Below, in pieces: positions 1-9,070 of a stretch of 64,000 bases of DNA. How positions within the stretch are numbered: the stretch's first letter is position 1; every line of letters starts with the position of its first letter. A program made the position numbers and the translations under genes. The notes beneath the pieces are model-generated. The model saw only the letters and a program-made list of their open reading frames with translations. It ran no database searches and was not told where the DNA came from. The stretch comes from Trichomonas vaginalis G3 (Eukaryota; Parabasalia; Trichomonadida; Trichomonadidae), in the NCBI RefSeq assembly GCF_026262505.1, contig NC_067204.1:11736522-11800521 (forward strand). Reading direction: 5' to 3'.

Positions 1-126
1 GATTATGTTGAGGGAAGAGGTGGCATCTGCACAGACTGCGAATTCGTCAACATTGGTTGCGAGGGAGATCCTATTAAGATTACTCTACCATCAAGACCAT
101 TCCATGAACACAATAAGAAGTTATAA
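1..126 (+). CDS. 3' end of an unrecognised protein
   Basis: An open frame enters from the left edge and ends at TAA, giving 41 residues. The visible tail includes GGICTDCEFVNIGC and ends in HNKKL. It has three cysteines in a CxxC-x6-C layout, which might bind metal or form disulphides, but I do not recognise the family. The frame is open from base 1 and the codons look like ordinary trichomonad coding sequence, so this is probably a real gene end. Too little is visible to assign a role. Confidence 0.45.
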   Translation, partial: DYVEGRGGICTDCEFVNIGCEGDPIKITLPSRPFHEHNKKL

Positions 127-499
127 ACTAATAGTTGTACCATGATTAGTTATTTGATGAATTTTCTAATATCATGATTTCAAAATCTCAAATTTCATAC
201 GTTTGCAAGGGATAAATAAAGAATAATAGTGTATAATTTTCATTTTTCTTTTATTATGCTTAGATTTTGAACTCAATTTCCGATATTTTATTCCAAACTT
301 CTTTTTTTCACAGATTGGATAAAAAATGATAAGAAAGAGAATTAATATATACATTACTGAGTTTATTCATATAACAAGAATCTCAGATGAGTAATTATTT
401 AAAAACTACCCAACTAAATATATGAAATTCCGTATATTTATTTCATGAACAATTTTTGGACAGTAGATTTGACGAATAAAGGTATAATAGACACTGAAA
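127..499. other. Intergenic, nothing recognised
   Basis: AT-rich spacer between two converging genes. The only long frame in it is a low-complexity minus-strand frame that does not look coding. It presumably holds both 3' ends. Confidence 0.6.
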
Positions 500-895
500 T
501 TAGATCATTGCTAGCTTATCTTTATTTTCTGCGAGCTGTCTATCGTATTCTTCCCATGAGCGTATTTCAGCGTTAAGTTTTTCAAGTTGCTTCTGCTTTG
601 ATTCGATGAGATTTTGAATATCCATCTGAGCTTTCTTGCGAGATTCAATTTCTTCTTGCACACGATTTCTGAGGGCAATTGACCTGAGTTTTTGATCTTC
701 GACGCGACGGCTTTGTGTTTCCATGAATTCTAAGAACTGTTTAACAGCACCCATAAAATCATTAACTTCAGTTGAAAATTGATCGCAACCTGCTTTGAGT
801 TTCTTTGTTTCTTTGAATTGTTCTGGCTCGATGACTCTGATTTTATAGTCATTTTCTGGATCAAAGATGACTTTCTGTGCTGGAGAAGCTTCCAT
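500..895 (-). CDS. IFT20: Intraflagellar transport protein 20 (IFT20)
   Basis: 131-residue protein, close to the usual ~132 residues of IFT20. IFT20 is a small coiled-coil subunit of IFT-B that carries cargo to the flagellar base and into the axoneme. The family pattern is visible: a short N-terminus, then RVIEPEQF near residue 20, KKLKAGCDQF, then a continuous heptad-rich stretch including RVEDQKLRSIALRNR and a charged C-terminal helix. The frame stays open upstream to 943 but only with a TTG, so the first in-frame ATG at 895 is the likely start and gives the family length. I see no clear initiator just upstream of it. The identification rests on remembered family features. Confidence 0.85.
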   Translation of the reverse strand: MEASPAQKVIFDPENDYKIRVIEPEQFKETKKLKAGCDQFSTEVNDFMGAVKQFLEFMETQSRRVEDQKLRSIALRNRVQEEIESRKKAQMDIQNLIESKQKQLEKLNAEIRSWEEYDRQLAENKDKLAMI

Positions 896-1263
896 TTTTA
901 ATTTATAACGAATATTATTTGACAAATTTACAACATAAGGCAATAAATATGATCAATAGATAGCAGAAACTATATATTCATAAAATATTGGAGCAATAGA
1001 CTCTACTCAAATAATAAAAGTTATATAGATATGACTTTGAAATAATCGATTATGCTCAATGCAAAGATAAATACCGATCAAGCTTAAGCATTTAAATATC
1101 ATAGATCTGTTTGTTTAAAAAAACAGGTATTTTGTCACATAATGTAGGATATCTAAGATTTTGATATTTGATTATTGATGAATTTTTAGTTAAATCATTG
1201 CTAAAATAAGAACTTAATGTTTGAAATAAAAAAAATTGAAATGAAATGTTATGAAATGATATA
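896..1263. other. Intergenic, upstream of IFT20
   Basis: Spacer holding the IFT20 promoter side. It is AT-rich, with no good initiator match close to the gene and no open frame worth reporting. It ends at the TIR of the next element. Confidence 0.5.
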
Positions 1264-2020
1264 AACTGCTTGCCCTAAGGTGGATAATAGTCAAATTTTT
1301 TTTACATTTTTAGTGAGCGGAACAGAGACACAACACGCTTTGAAATCACAAGATGCATGGCTTAAATGATTAGAGATCCAATAATATTGCATCTCTTTAT
1401 GCTCAAACAGATCCTATTCTGAATTACCCAAAAATATTGCAACCGTTATGCATTGCTACCAAATTTCTCTACTGTCCACTTAACATACTCATGCTAGGAA
1501 CTCCAAATTCTTCAATTATTTACTCTAAAAACTTATAAACGTTCATCCAAATCAAGCAGAATTTCTCCTCGAACAGACATTGCAGAAACTTACGAATAAG
1601 TAATTGTTAGTCATATCAAATGATGCTCCTTTTCAGCTACTTGTTTCTCTTATAATTGTTCTCATTAGTAAATCATAACTTTAACTTTTGGAGTTTCTCC
1701 AAAAATAGATACTACCAATATATCCGAGCTACCTGGATGCTAGTTTTCTTATATCTCGGATAGTGTGAAAAATTTAATTATAATATCTCATAATTTCCAT
1801 TTAATGAGTTATATCAAAAATCCACTCCGTCATTTCGATTTTTTAGGTCTTTTTGGACCTTGCTGCATTATTTATTTTTATCTATTTTGTTTTGTTGTTT
1901 CTAAATAAATTATTTAAGTTGGACGAAAGGTGGACAATAGTATTGAATATGAAAAGGTGGTTATTTTTGAGAGAACTCATTGAATTCCTTTCAATATTGT
2001 CCACCTTAGGGCAAGCAGTT
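1264..2020. mobile_element. 757-bp non-autonomous TIR element, TA target site
   Basis: The left end (AACTGCTTGCCCTAAGGTGG) is exactly repeated in reverse complement at 2000-2020. The 21-bp ends lie directly inside TA dinucleotides at 1262-1263 and 2021-2022, as expected for a Tc1/mariner-type target duplication. The inner part of the terminal motif, AAGGTGGACAATA, is present again at 1926, so it forms a second, shorter inverted pair with the right end (1926-2008). No transposase frame is visible, and the interior is full of stops in all frames that I read. I call it a MITE or decayed DNA transposon. No superfamily beyond the TA-site group can be assigned. Confidence 0.75.
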
Positions 2021-2098
2021 TACTTTTTTATCGAGATCATTTTAAATTTATATATAATAAAGATATAAAAGAATAAAACACCAAGATTAATATTTCTT

Positions 2099-3784
2099 TT
2101 AGCGCATTCCAGGCAAACCTCCAGCTGGCATTCCAGCACCTGGAGCAGGCATTCCACCACGGCCTCTAACGGCAGACTGTCCTGGAAGACCTGGGTCGAA
2201 GGTTGTCTCGTGCTGTGGGATCTGAACTGTCTCATCGACGGAGAGGATGGTGCAGGCAGCCTCGCAAGCAGCCTTGAGAGCGTTCTTCTTGACGACGAGT
2301 GGCTCCCAGATGAAGTTCTCAACAGCGTTGAGTACACCGCCTGTTTCGATGTCAACACCAGCCCAAACACCGTCAGCCTTCTCGTGGGCAGAGCGGAGTT
2401 TGTTGAGTGTCTCGAATGAGTCGAAACCAGCGTTGTTTGTAAGTGATCTTGGGATTGCTTCGAGTGCATCTCCGAATGCTTCGACAATGAGCTGTGCCTT
2501 GCCGTCCATCTTGAGGGCGATCTCGTGTAAGTGCTTGGAGATGACCATTTCGATGGCGCCACCACCACCGACAATGCGCTGGGCCTTCTTTGCGCGGCGG
2601 ACAATCATGATGGCATCGTGGATTGAACGGCCGGCTTCCTCGAGGAACTGCTCGGCACCACCTCTGAGGACAATTGTAGCTGCACGGCCATTGCCGCCTG
2701 TAAAGATGTTGAATCTCTTGGAGCCAACTTGGCGTTCTTCGAAATCAGCGCATGTACCAAGGTTCTTGGCCTCGATGTTTGATGTTGTGGAGAGAATGCT
2801 AGCGCCTGTGCACTTAGCAAGTCTGTTGAAGTCTTCGTCTGGAACACGGCCAGCAGAGAAGATATCGTGGTCGGCAAAGAACTGTGTGGCGACATCACCG
2901 ATTGGCTTCTTGCTGATGACGATGTTGGCACCGGAATTAAGGCAGTCGTTGAGCTTGCGGAAGATGATTGCCCATTCAGCATCAACAACTTCCTGGAACT
3001 CCTTGGCATCCTCGACACGAACTTCAGCACCTGTGCCTTCAGCCTTGAGCTCGAGTTCGACATTGAGAAGTAAGATCTTTGGATTCTTGAAATGCTTTGG
3101 CTGCTGTTCGAAACCGGCGTAGGAGAATGTACGTTCGAAGGCAACACCTGGGACAAAGAAGGAATCCTGAAGAGAGCCACCCTTGACGAGCTTGACGCCA
3201 AGATCGTTAAGGCGCATATCTTCATCGAGCTGAAGAACTGCATCGACGATCATTGGAGCAAAGAAGAAGCGGGAGTCGGAAACGAGCTTACTACGGAGTG
3301 TTGTAGCAGCGCATTGCTCAAGAACTTTGCGCTGGCCACCATCAATTGTGACAGCGACCTCTTCGAGCTTCTTGAGTGCAGCGTTGAGAGCTGTTCTGTA
3401 GCAGCGGCAGATGAATTGTGGATGAACACCATCTTCAAGGAAATCCTTAGCAGCATCAAGCATGGATGTGGCTAAGACAATGACAGATGTTGTACCATCA
3501 CCAATTTCTTCATCCTGAGACTTAGCTACATCAACTAATAATTGTGCAGCTGGATGAACAATATCGAGTTCTTTCATAACAGTAGCACCATCGTTTGTAA
3601 CAATAGCGCGGCGATTGTTTCCATTATGAATAAGCTTATCCATACCACGTGGACCGAGTGTTGAAGCAAGAATTTCACCGATTGCATGGCAAGCATTGAT
3701 GTTTGAGATGAGTTGGCCAAGACCCTGTGACTGGTCAACACCTTCACGAAGAAGGATAATTGGAGGACGAATCATGTTAGACAT
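2099..3784 (-). CDS. CCT7: T-complex protein 1 subunit eta (CCT7)
   Basis: 561-residue group II chaperonin subunit, the usual length. It forms one of the eight subunits of the cytosolic CCT/TRiC ring, which folds actin, tubulin and other proteins using ATP. Visible landmarks are TLGPRGMDKLI (about residue 43), NDGATVMKELDIVHPAA, GDGTTSV (about residue 94, ATP site), GGAEQFLEEAGRSIHDAIM in the middle and the chaperonin GGGAIEM motif. The eta assignment comes from PIGDVATQFFADHDIFSAGRVP and from YAGFEQQPKHFKNPKI, both typical of CCT7. The C-terminus is a Gly/Ala/Met/Pro-rich tail, as in other CCT subunits. The gene looks intact, and an initiator lies 7 nt before the ATG. Confidence 0.95.
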   Translation of the reverse strand: MSNMIRPPIILLREGVDQSQGLGQLISNINACHAIGEILASTLGPRGMDKLIHNGNNRRAIVTNDGATVMKELDIVHPAAQLLVDVAKSQDEEIGDGTTSVIVLATSMLDAAKDFLEDGVHPQFICRCYRTALNAALKKLEEVAVTIDGGQRKVLEQCAATTLRSKLVSDSRFFFAPMIVDAVLQLDEDMRLNDLGVKLVKGGSLQDSFFVPGVAFERTFSYAGFEQQPKHFKNPKILLLNVELELKAEGTGAEVRVEDAKEFQEVVDAEWAIIFRKLNDCLNSGANIVISKKPIGDVATQFFADHDIFSAGRVPDEDFNRLAKCTGASILSTTSNIEAKNLGTCADFEERQVGSKRFNIFTGGNGRAATIVLRGGAEQFLEEAGRSIHDAIMIVRRAKKAQRIVGGGGAIEMVISKHLHEIALKMDGKAQLIVEAFGDALEAIPRSLTNNAGFDSFETLNKLRSAHEKADGVWAGVDIETGGVLNAVENFIWEPLVVKKNALKAACEAACTILSVDETVQIPQHETTFDPGLPGQSAVRGRGGMPAPGAGMPAGGLPGMR

Positions 3785-3787
3785 TTT

Positions 3788-3793
3788 AGGTGA
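3788..3793 (-). promoter_or_regulatory. Initiator (Inr) of CCT7
   Basis: On the minus strand the sequence TCACCT precedes the CCT7 ATG. It fits the trichomonad initiator T-C-A(+1)-Py-Py-(T/A) and puts the transcription start at 3791, seven nt before the ATG. Very short 5' leaders are normal in these organisms. Confidence 0.7.
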
Positions 3794-4623
3794 TTTTGAA
3801 AATTATTTCTGGGTGGTCAGGTGAAATGTAAACGGCCACTCCTACCACTTTTATTCTGGCACAAGATCTGCGTTGTGTGATATCAGGGCTTTTAAATAAG
3901 CAGGAAATCATTACCCAATTCAACTATTTTTCGGATTTCAAATTCAAAATATAAACGATTTCTCACTCGAAAGTTGTGAATGATAATACTATTTGTATGA
4001 ACACAAATATTTTCTCATAATATGTCATATTTTCTGAAGATAATTCTTGAAATCAGGGCAAATTAAGAAACTATGTTCGAATCAGATAAAATAGCTTCCA
4101 AATGAGTAAAATATATCAATACCGCATTCTATCACATAATTGCGATGGATTATCCAGAACTGATCATCTTGATATCAGAAATCAAGAAGGTTGTGTATGA
4201 TATGGCTGCATGTGTTCTAAGGCACAATCCAATTCTCTTTGAACTGAATTTCTCACTCATTTTATTTTTGAAATTTCGAAATGCTAATCTTTTGTTAATA
4301 TATTTTGATATCTGATTTGCTTACAATAGAAATTCATTCTGATACTGCAGAGCAAGAAATATCACAAGTAAATATCCTCTCTATTGTGAAACCATGCACA
4401 AACTCAGAAGGCCTATTCCTAAAACTTGTAGGCAGTATCACGTCATAGTATATTAAAGGGGGAAAAAGCTTTTGTGATGAAAAATTATAAAATTATTCAG
4501 GTATCTAGTGTCAAAATTACGAAATTATTAGTAGCTCACCTATTCTAGGTATATCGAATATGTATTTTGCTTGATTTCATTGTCCCCTAATTAATTAGGT
4601 GTTATCTCCCCGTAATAAAAAAA
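3794..4623. other. Divergent intergenic region CCT7 / quinone reductase
   Basis: About 830 bp of AT-rich DNA between two divergently transcribed genes. I found no gene, strong inverted repeat or RNA gene here. It presumably carries both promoters and perhaps old decayed sequence. Confidence 0.5.
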
Positions 4624-4629
4624 TCATTT
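4624..4629 (+). promoter_or_regulatory. Initiator of the quinone reductase gene
   Basis: TCATTT matches T-C-A(+1)-Py-Py-(T/A) with +1 at 4626. This lies 26 nt before the ATG at 4652 and supports that ATG over an upstream in-frame TTG. Confidence 0.7.
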
Positions 4630-4651
4630 GAATACTAGTTCGTTATCAAAA

Positions 4652-5413
4652 ATGCGTGTTTTCTTAGTTATTGCTCATGATGAACCGCATCAGCGCTCAT
4701 TTTGCCATGCTGCTTATAGAAAGGCAATTGAGACACTTAAATTAAACAAGCATGAAGTTATGACTCTCGATCTCTATGAATCCGATTTTACAAAATTGCC
4801 ATCTTTAGATGATTTCATCGAAGCAAATCCACAGCTTACACTTAACGAACACGCAAAGAAAGGCTTATACAAAGAAGAAATTCTTCGTTGCCAATGCTGC
4901 ATCGAATGGTGCACACACCTTATGCTTTTTACACCAATGCACTGGCTTTCTCCAAGTGCTGCTCTTATGGGCTGGTGGGAAAAGGTATTTGGCGAAGGTT
5001 GGGCTTTCTCTGATACTTCTAAAGGCCGTACTGGCTTCATGACAGGAAAGAAAGCTATGGTATGTGTCACTCTTGGCATGAACCAAAGCTTTTATGGTAA
5101 AGATTCAGTCCATATTACAGTCGAAGAACTTATGTATAATCTTACATTCCGCTGCTTCGCTCAATGCGGTTTCACACCACTTCGTACACAAGCATTCTTT
5201 GGATTATTAAATGCGGACCCACAGACTAGAGTTGATATGCTTAACTCATGGAGTGAGCATGTTATGAACCTTGAAAGCCGCGAAACTATCGAATTTGTCA
5301 TATCTGAAGAAGAACGCAAACGCCAAGGTATTGACTCTAAGAACAATCACCAGATTTTAGCAGAACTTGGTGATTTACCACTTTTAATTAAGAAGAATCC
5401 ATATGGATTCTAA
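4652..5413 (+). CDS. NAD(P)H quinone oxidoreductase, flavodoxin-like fold (NQO/Flavodoxin_2 family)
   Basis: 253-residue protein starting MRVFLVIAHDEPHQRSF, the flavin-phosphate-binding start of the NQO1/NQO2/MdaB family, followed by LDLYESDF. The core contains LMLFTPMHWLSPSAALMGWW and VFGEGWAF, the region that forms the FMN/FAD isoalloxazine site in this family, and later GKKAMVCVTLG. Members reduce quinones, nitro compounds or dyes with NAD(P)H, usually by two electrons, in the cytosol. In a microaerophile an oxygen-stress or redox role is plausible, but I infer that. The start is chosen from the initiator 26 nt upstream and from family homology. The gene looks intact. Confidence 0.85.
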   Translation: MRVFLVIAHDEPHQRSFCHAAYRKAIETLKLNKHEVMTLDLYESDFTKLPSLDDFIEANPQLTLNEHAKKGLYKEEILRCQCCIEWCTHLMLFTPMHWLSPSAALMGWWEKVFGEGWAFSDTSKGRTGFMTGKKAMVCVTLGMNQSFYGKDSVHITVEELMYNLTFRCFAQCGFTPLRTQAFFGLLNADPQTRVDMLNSWSEHVMNLESRETIEFVISEEERKRQGIDSKNNHQILAELGDLPLLIKKNPYGF

Positions 5414-5569
5414 TGTTCATACTATTATTTTTAAAGTAGCTAAATGTATTGACTGATTTTATACAAACAATAATGACATATTTATTTTCGCAAAAATCCA
5501 AAAATTTTAAGCATTACCTTGTTTAACATATACATGCATCAATATTAATGTTCTAGTTGTATATATTTT

Positions 5570-5575
5570 TCATTT
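5570..5575 (+). promoter_or_regulatory. Initiator of the ALG1-like gene
   Basis: TCATTT with +1 at 5572, ten nt before the ATG at 5582. It fits the trichomonad initiator consensus. Confidence 0.7.
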
Positions 5576-5581
5576 AAAATC

Positions 5582-6730
5582 ATGCCACGAGTGCTAATCT
5601 TTTCATTAGCAGATCTCGGCACTGATTTCAGACTTCTTAGACATGTAAAATCGTTTGCTAGTCAGCCAGATTCTTACGTTTATTTAGTTGGAAAATGCAA
5701 AACTGTTCTTCCTTCAGATATTGAGCAATTAGATAATGTTGAAATCCGGCAATATCACTCAAAATTGAATGGCATATTCAACACAAGCATATTCTTCATT
5801 CCATTTTTACTAATTTTCTCGTTCTTTCAAATAATCTTTTTATTTTCAAACTTAGGCAAAATAGATTTTGTTTTAACATCGACTACAAGATTATATGTTA
5901 ACATTATTATTGCACGACTGATACGATTCTTTAAAAAAGCCAAATTTATTCTAGAAATTCGTCCATTTCAATCAATACCTAATAAATCTGGTCAATTTCA
6001 AACAAGATTAGAAACATCTTTACCAGCATTAGCAGATATTAGAATTGTTCCTTCCAGATCCATGCAAGGATATTTACAAATAAAAAAAATAAATAGTTCT
6101 ATAATAAGAGATAATCCAGGAACATTATTTCATCCTACAACGCATCTTCGTAAAGAAATCTCGCAATTACTAGGAATCACTCCAGAACATGGTTTAATTG
6201 GGATTCCAATTCTATTTCAAGAAGAAAGCTATATTGATTTTCTTATAGAACTTATTTCTAAATCAGAAAACTTCAATGTGCCACTTTGTTTTGCCGTTTT
6301 TGGCGGTGGAAAAAGTCAAAAATCACTTGAACACAAATTCCGACAAATTCATCCTAAAAACGTGAAATTATCTGTGCTCCCGATGCTCGCAGATGTTTAT
6401 CCGCAAGTCATGGGTGCTTGCGACTTAGGTATCTCTGTTTCTGGTGCAAGATTGATCCTCGATGTCTCTCCAGAACTCATAGAAATGGAATGGAGTTGTG
6501 TTCCAATTGCTGTTTATTTGAAAGGCTGTGTAAGAGAAGTTGTATCTGAATCTAATGGTTTCTTCTTTACAAATGTTGATGAGCTTGTCGAAGTGATCAG
6601 GAAAGTCTTTGTAAGTAAGGAAGTTGATATCAATTCTATGAAAGAAGACTGTAAATCTAAACTCGTTCCTTGGGATGATGCTTGGAAATCAGTAATGTTT
6701 CCTTATTTAGATCATATCAAAAAGGATTGA
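5582..6730 (+). CDS. ALG1: ALG1-like beta-1,4-mannosyltransferase (GT33)
   Basis: 382-residue GT-B glycosyltransferase. ALG1 adds the first mannose to GlcNAc2-PP-dolichol on the cytosolic face of the ER, an early step in N-glycan precursor assembly. The N-terminal VLIFSLADLGTDFRLLRH corresponds to the family's start, and a hydrophobic stretch near residues 70-90 is the membrane-associated segment. DNPGTLFHP sits between the two domains. The C-terminal donor-binding region includes DLGISVSGARLILDVSPELI, then a hydrophobic pair of strands and ESNGFFFTNVDELVEVI, which matches ALG1 well. The WHNYGY motif typical of animals and fungi is not obvious, so substrate specificity is inferred. The gene is intact. 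Confidence 0.8.
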   Translation: MPRVLIFSLADLGTDFRLLRHVKSFASQPDSYVYLVGKCKTVLPSDIEQLDNVEIRQYHSKLNGIFNTSIFFIPFLLIFSFFQIIFLFSNLGKIDFVLTSTTRLYVNIIIARLIRFFKKAKFILEIRPFQSIPNKSGQFQTRLETSLPALADIRIVPSRSMQGYLQIKKINSSIIRDNPGTLFHPTTHLRKEISQLLGITPEHGLIGIPILFQEESYIDFLIELISKSENFNVPLCFAVFGGGKSQKSLEHKFRQIHPKNVKLSVLPMLADVYPQVMGACDLGISVSGARLILDVSPELIEMEWSCVPIAVYLKGCVREVVSESNGFFFTNVDELVEVIRKVFVSKEVDINSMKEDCKSKLVPWDDAWKSVMFPYLDHIKKD

Positions 6731-7114
6731 AACACAAATGTTCATTTTTTCTGTATTTAAAAGGTAAATATTAGATTCTATTAATCAATTAGTGTTCTTT
6801 CATTATATTCAAGCAATTGTTACTGTAGATTTTGTGGTTTATATCTTATTTCTTGGCTCATAACCTTAATATAACTCATATATTCAAAATAAGATATTGT
6901 ATTTGAATGAGGTTTTAATAATAGAGTATTTTCTAGCACAATATCTGCTTTGGTATGCTGAAATTGCCTGATATTTCCCAGAAATCAGCTTTTAAAAAAT
7001 CAATAGAATTTAGAATTTTTGATCCTATTATTTTCACATTTATTTGAATTGTTTACAGTTATATAAGCAGGATCATCCTATTATTTTCCATTTGATATTC
7101 TGACACAAAAAAAA
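6731..7114. other. Intergenic, nothing recognised
   Basis: AT-rich spacer between ALG1 and the split gene at 7115. No convincing initiator, RNA gene or repeat is visible. Confidence 0.5.
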
Positions 7115-7376
7115 ATGGTTTTAATTCAGCTGAATAACCAAACTCTTCAAAGAATTAACAACTACAACGCACGTGACAAAGTTATTTTGGCAATCAATAA
7201 CGTCGAAATACTACTTAATAAGTCATTAGCCATTGCAATTTCTCAAAAATTCTATTCACAATATCTATTGATATAAATACAGAAATTATCTCTCCAGATA
7301 CATACAATGTATTAAAAGATATACTTCAATATAGACAATCCGAAATTGAATGCGATGAAACGGTTTTGAAGAGTGG

Positions 7377-8439
7377 GGGACAAACTCGCCCATTGTCACT
7401 TTTTCATTAACCTTAAACTTGTAATTTTCATTATTTTTAATTAACCTTATTTCTTTCCCAATTCCTGATTTATTTTATTCACTTACTATTAAAAGTCACA
7501 TTTTAATAAAATATAATAATTTATTTATAGCATTTTTTACTATACTGTAATAAAAAATTAATTATAATAAATTAAATGTTTATTAAATCAAATGTTTTCT
7601 TTGCAATAATATTTTTAATGTTGAGTAAACAATGTTGGGATCAAGTGTATCATTTTTCAGACCTTTCTGAACAGCTTCAAGCATACTGATGCATTCGACT
7701 TTTTAAATTGTGTCATTTCTTCGAAATCTCTTGTGACTTTTTTGATAACTTTAACACTTCTCTCTGAATCCAGACCTTTAATTTGCAACTTAATCAGGAA
7801 TGAAGGAACAACACTGGAATATAACTCGATTACAAGTTCATCGAGTCGAAGATTTGGTTGTACACCACTTGTATGTGCCGGATACCATTGTGTCAAATTT
7901 TTTCTGAAATTAACTTTAAAAGTACTAAGTAAGATCATGAGATATAGCAATATATGTTTAAACTAACTTATATTTTGGTTGTACACCACTTGTATGTGCC
8001 GGATACCATTGTGTCAAATTTTTTCTGAAATTAACTTTAAAAGTACTAAGTAAGATCATGAGATATAGCAATATATGTTTAAACTAACTTATATTTTGGT
8101 TGTACACCACTTGTATGTGCCGGATACCATTGTGTCAAATTTTTTCTGAAATTAACTTTAAAAGTACTAAGTAAGATCATGAGATATAGCAATATATGTT
8201 TAAACTAACTTATATTTTGGTTGTACACCACTTGTATGTGCCGGATACCATTGTGTCAAATTTTTTCTGAAATTAACTTTAAAAGTACTAAGTAAGATCA
8301 TTTATTTTTGCATAATATAATGCCAATATGGTTTCTTTTGATTTTATTTCATTTATAAGCAAATCAGATTTACCCAAAAACTCCACTCCATAAGCGTTCA
8401 TTTGCTAAATTAAAAAGTGACAATGGGCTAGTCTGTCCC
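7377..8439. mobile_element. 1.06-kb TIR element inserted in the discoidin-domain gene
   Basis: The ends are inverted copies. The left end begins GGGACAAACTCGCCCATTG, and the right end read in reverse complement begins GGGACAGACTAGCCCATTG. The match runs on through TCACTTTTT, giving about 28 bp with two mismatches. I could not find a clear target duplication, so the outer limits are uncertain by a few bases. Inside are a 97-codon minus-strand frame of unknown origin (7657-7950) and a 121-bp tandem array. No transposase is visible, so it is non-autonomous. The MULE group is possible but unproven. Confidence 0.7.
7854..8300. repeat. 121-bp tandem repeat, about 3.7 copies
   Basis: The phrase TACACCACTTGTATGTGCCG recurs at 7861, 7982, 8103 and 8224, exactly 121 bp apart. 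I see no differences between copies until the last one stops at about 8300. The first copy overlaps the start of the minus-strand 97-codon frame. The array lies wholly inside the 7377-8439 element. Such identity points to recent expansion or homogenisation. Confidence 0.95.
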
Positions 8440-9070
8440 TTTCTCGTTTAAAGATTACTATCCATTATTTGAGAATATTTATTTAGAGTTTTGCAGTAAA
8501 AATGTCATTGATGAAATAGAAGCTTTGACTGATGAAAACAACTACAAAAATGTTGTCAAAACTCTTCATGATTCATTATTAAGAACCAGAAACCTTACTC
8601 AAACAAAATCTAAAGGCAAATTAGAAACAAATTACTTCCAAAGTGGGAATGTCGAAATGCAAGCTTCGTCAGTATTGAGAGGAACTCCAAATTTAATAAA
8701 TAGAGCTTATCCTAAGGATTATTTCCTAACTAATAATATTCAAAATTCATGGATTGAATGGAAATTAAAACCAGGATTCACAATAATTCCAACTGAATAT
8801 ATTGTTAGATCTGCACCGATATTTCCAATATATGATTGCTTCCTTCGATCATGGAAAATTGAAGGAACCACAAATAAAGGAGAAACGAAAACACTGCATG
8901 AAGTAAATAATTCACCAATAGAACCAGGAAATATAAAGAAATTTGATATTAAAACCAATGATTTGTTTGTTTCATTCAAATTGATTCAAACAGGAACAAA
9001 CTGTTCCAATAACTATAAACTTATGTGCGATACATTCGATTTCTCTGGATTGATATTACCAAATGCCTGA

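Larger units (their letters stand above)
7115..9070 (+). pseudogene. BTB-like / F5/8-type-C (discoidin) domain gene split by a TIR element
   Basis: The left piece (7115-7376) begins MVLIQLNNQTLQRINNY and reads like the N-terminal BTB-like part of a large trichomonad family. It already contains a frame break near 7272. The right piece (about 8440-9070) resumes with a helical stretch and ends in a discoidin-like module containing NSWIEWKLKPG, FLRSWKIEGTTN, FVSFKLIQTG and FDFSG. A 1.06-kb TIR element separates the two, and together they encode only about 300 residues, so some sequence may also have been lost. Family members may be cytoplasmic adaptors, but I do not know a function. The domain names are my reading of the pattern, not a search. 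Confidence 0.65.

Noticed and set aside
1853-2068. 71-codon hydrophobic frame at the right end of the 757-bp element
   Set aside because: It starts with TTG, is low complexity and crosses the element boundary. It is not a gene.
2210-3475. Several long open frames on the opposite strand of CCT7
   Set aside because: These are shadows of the strong codon bias of CCT7 and match no protein family.
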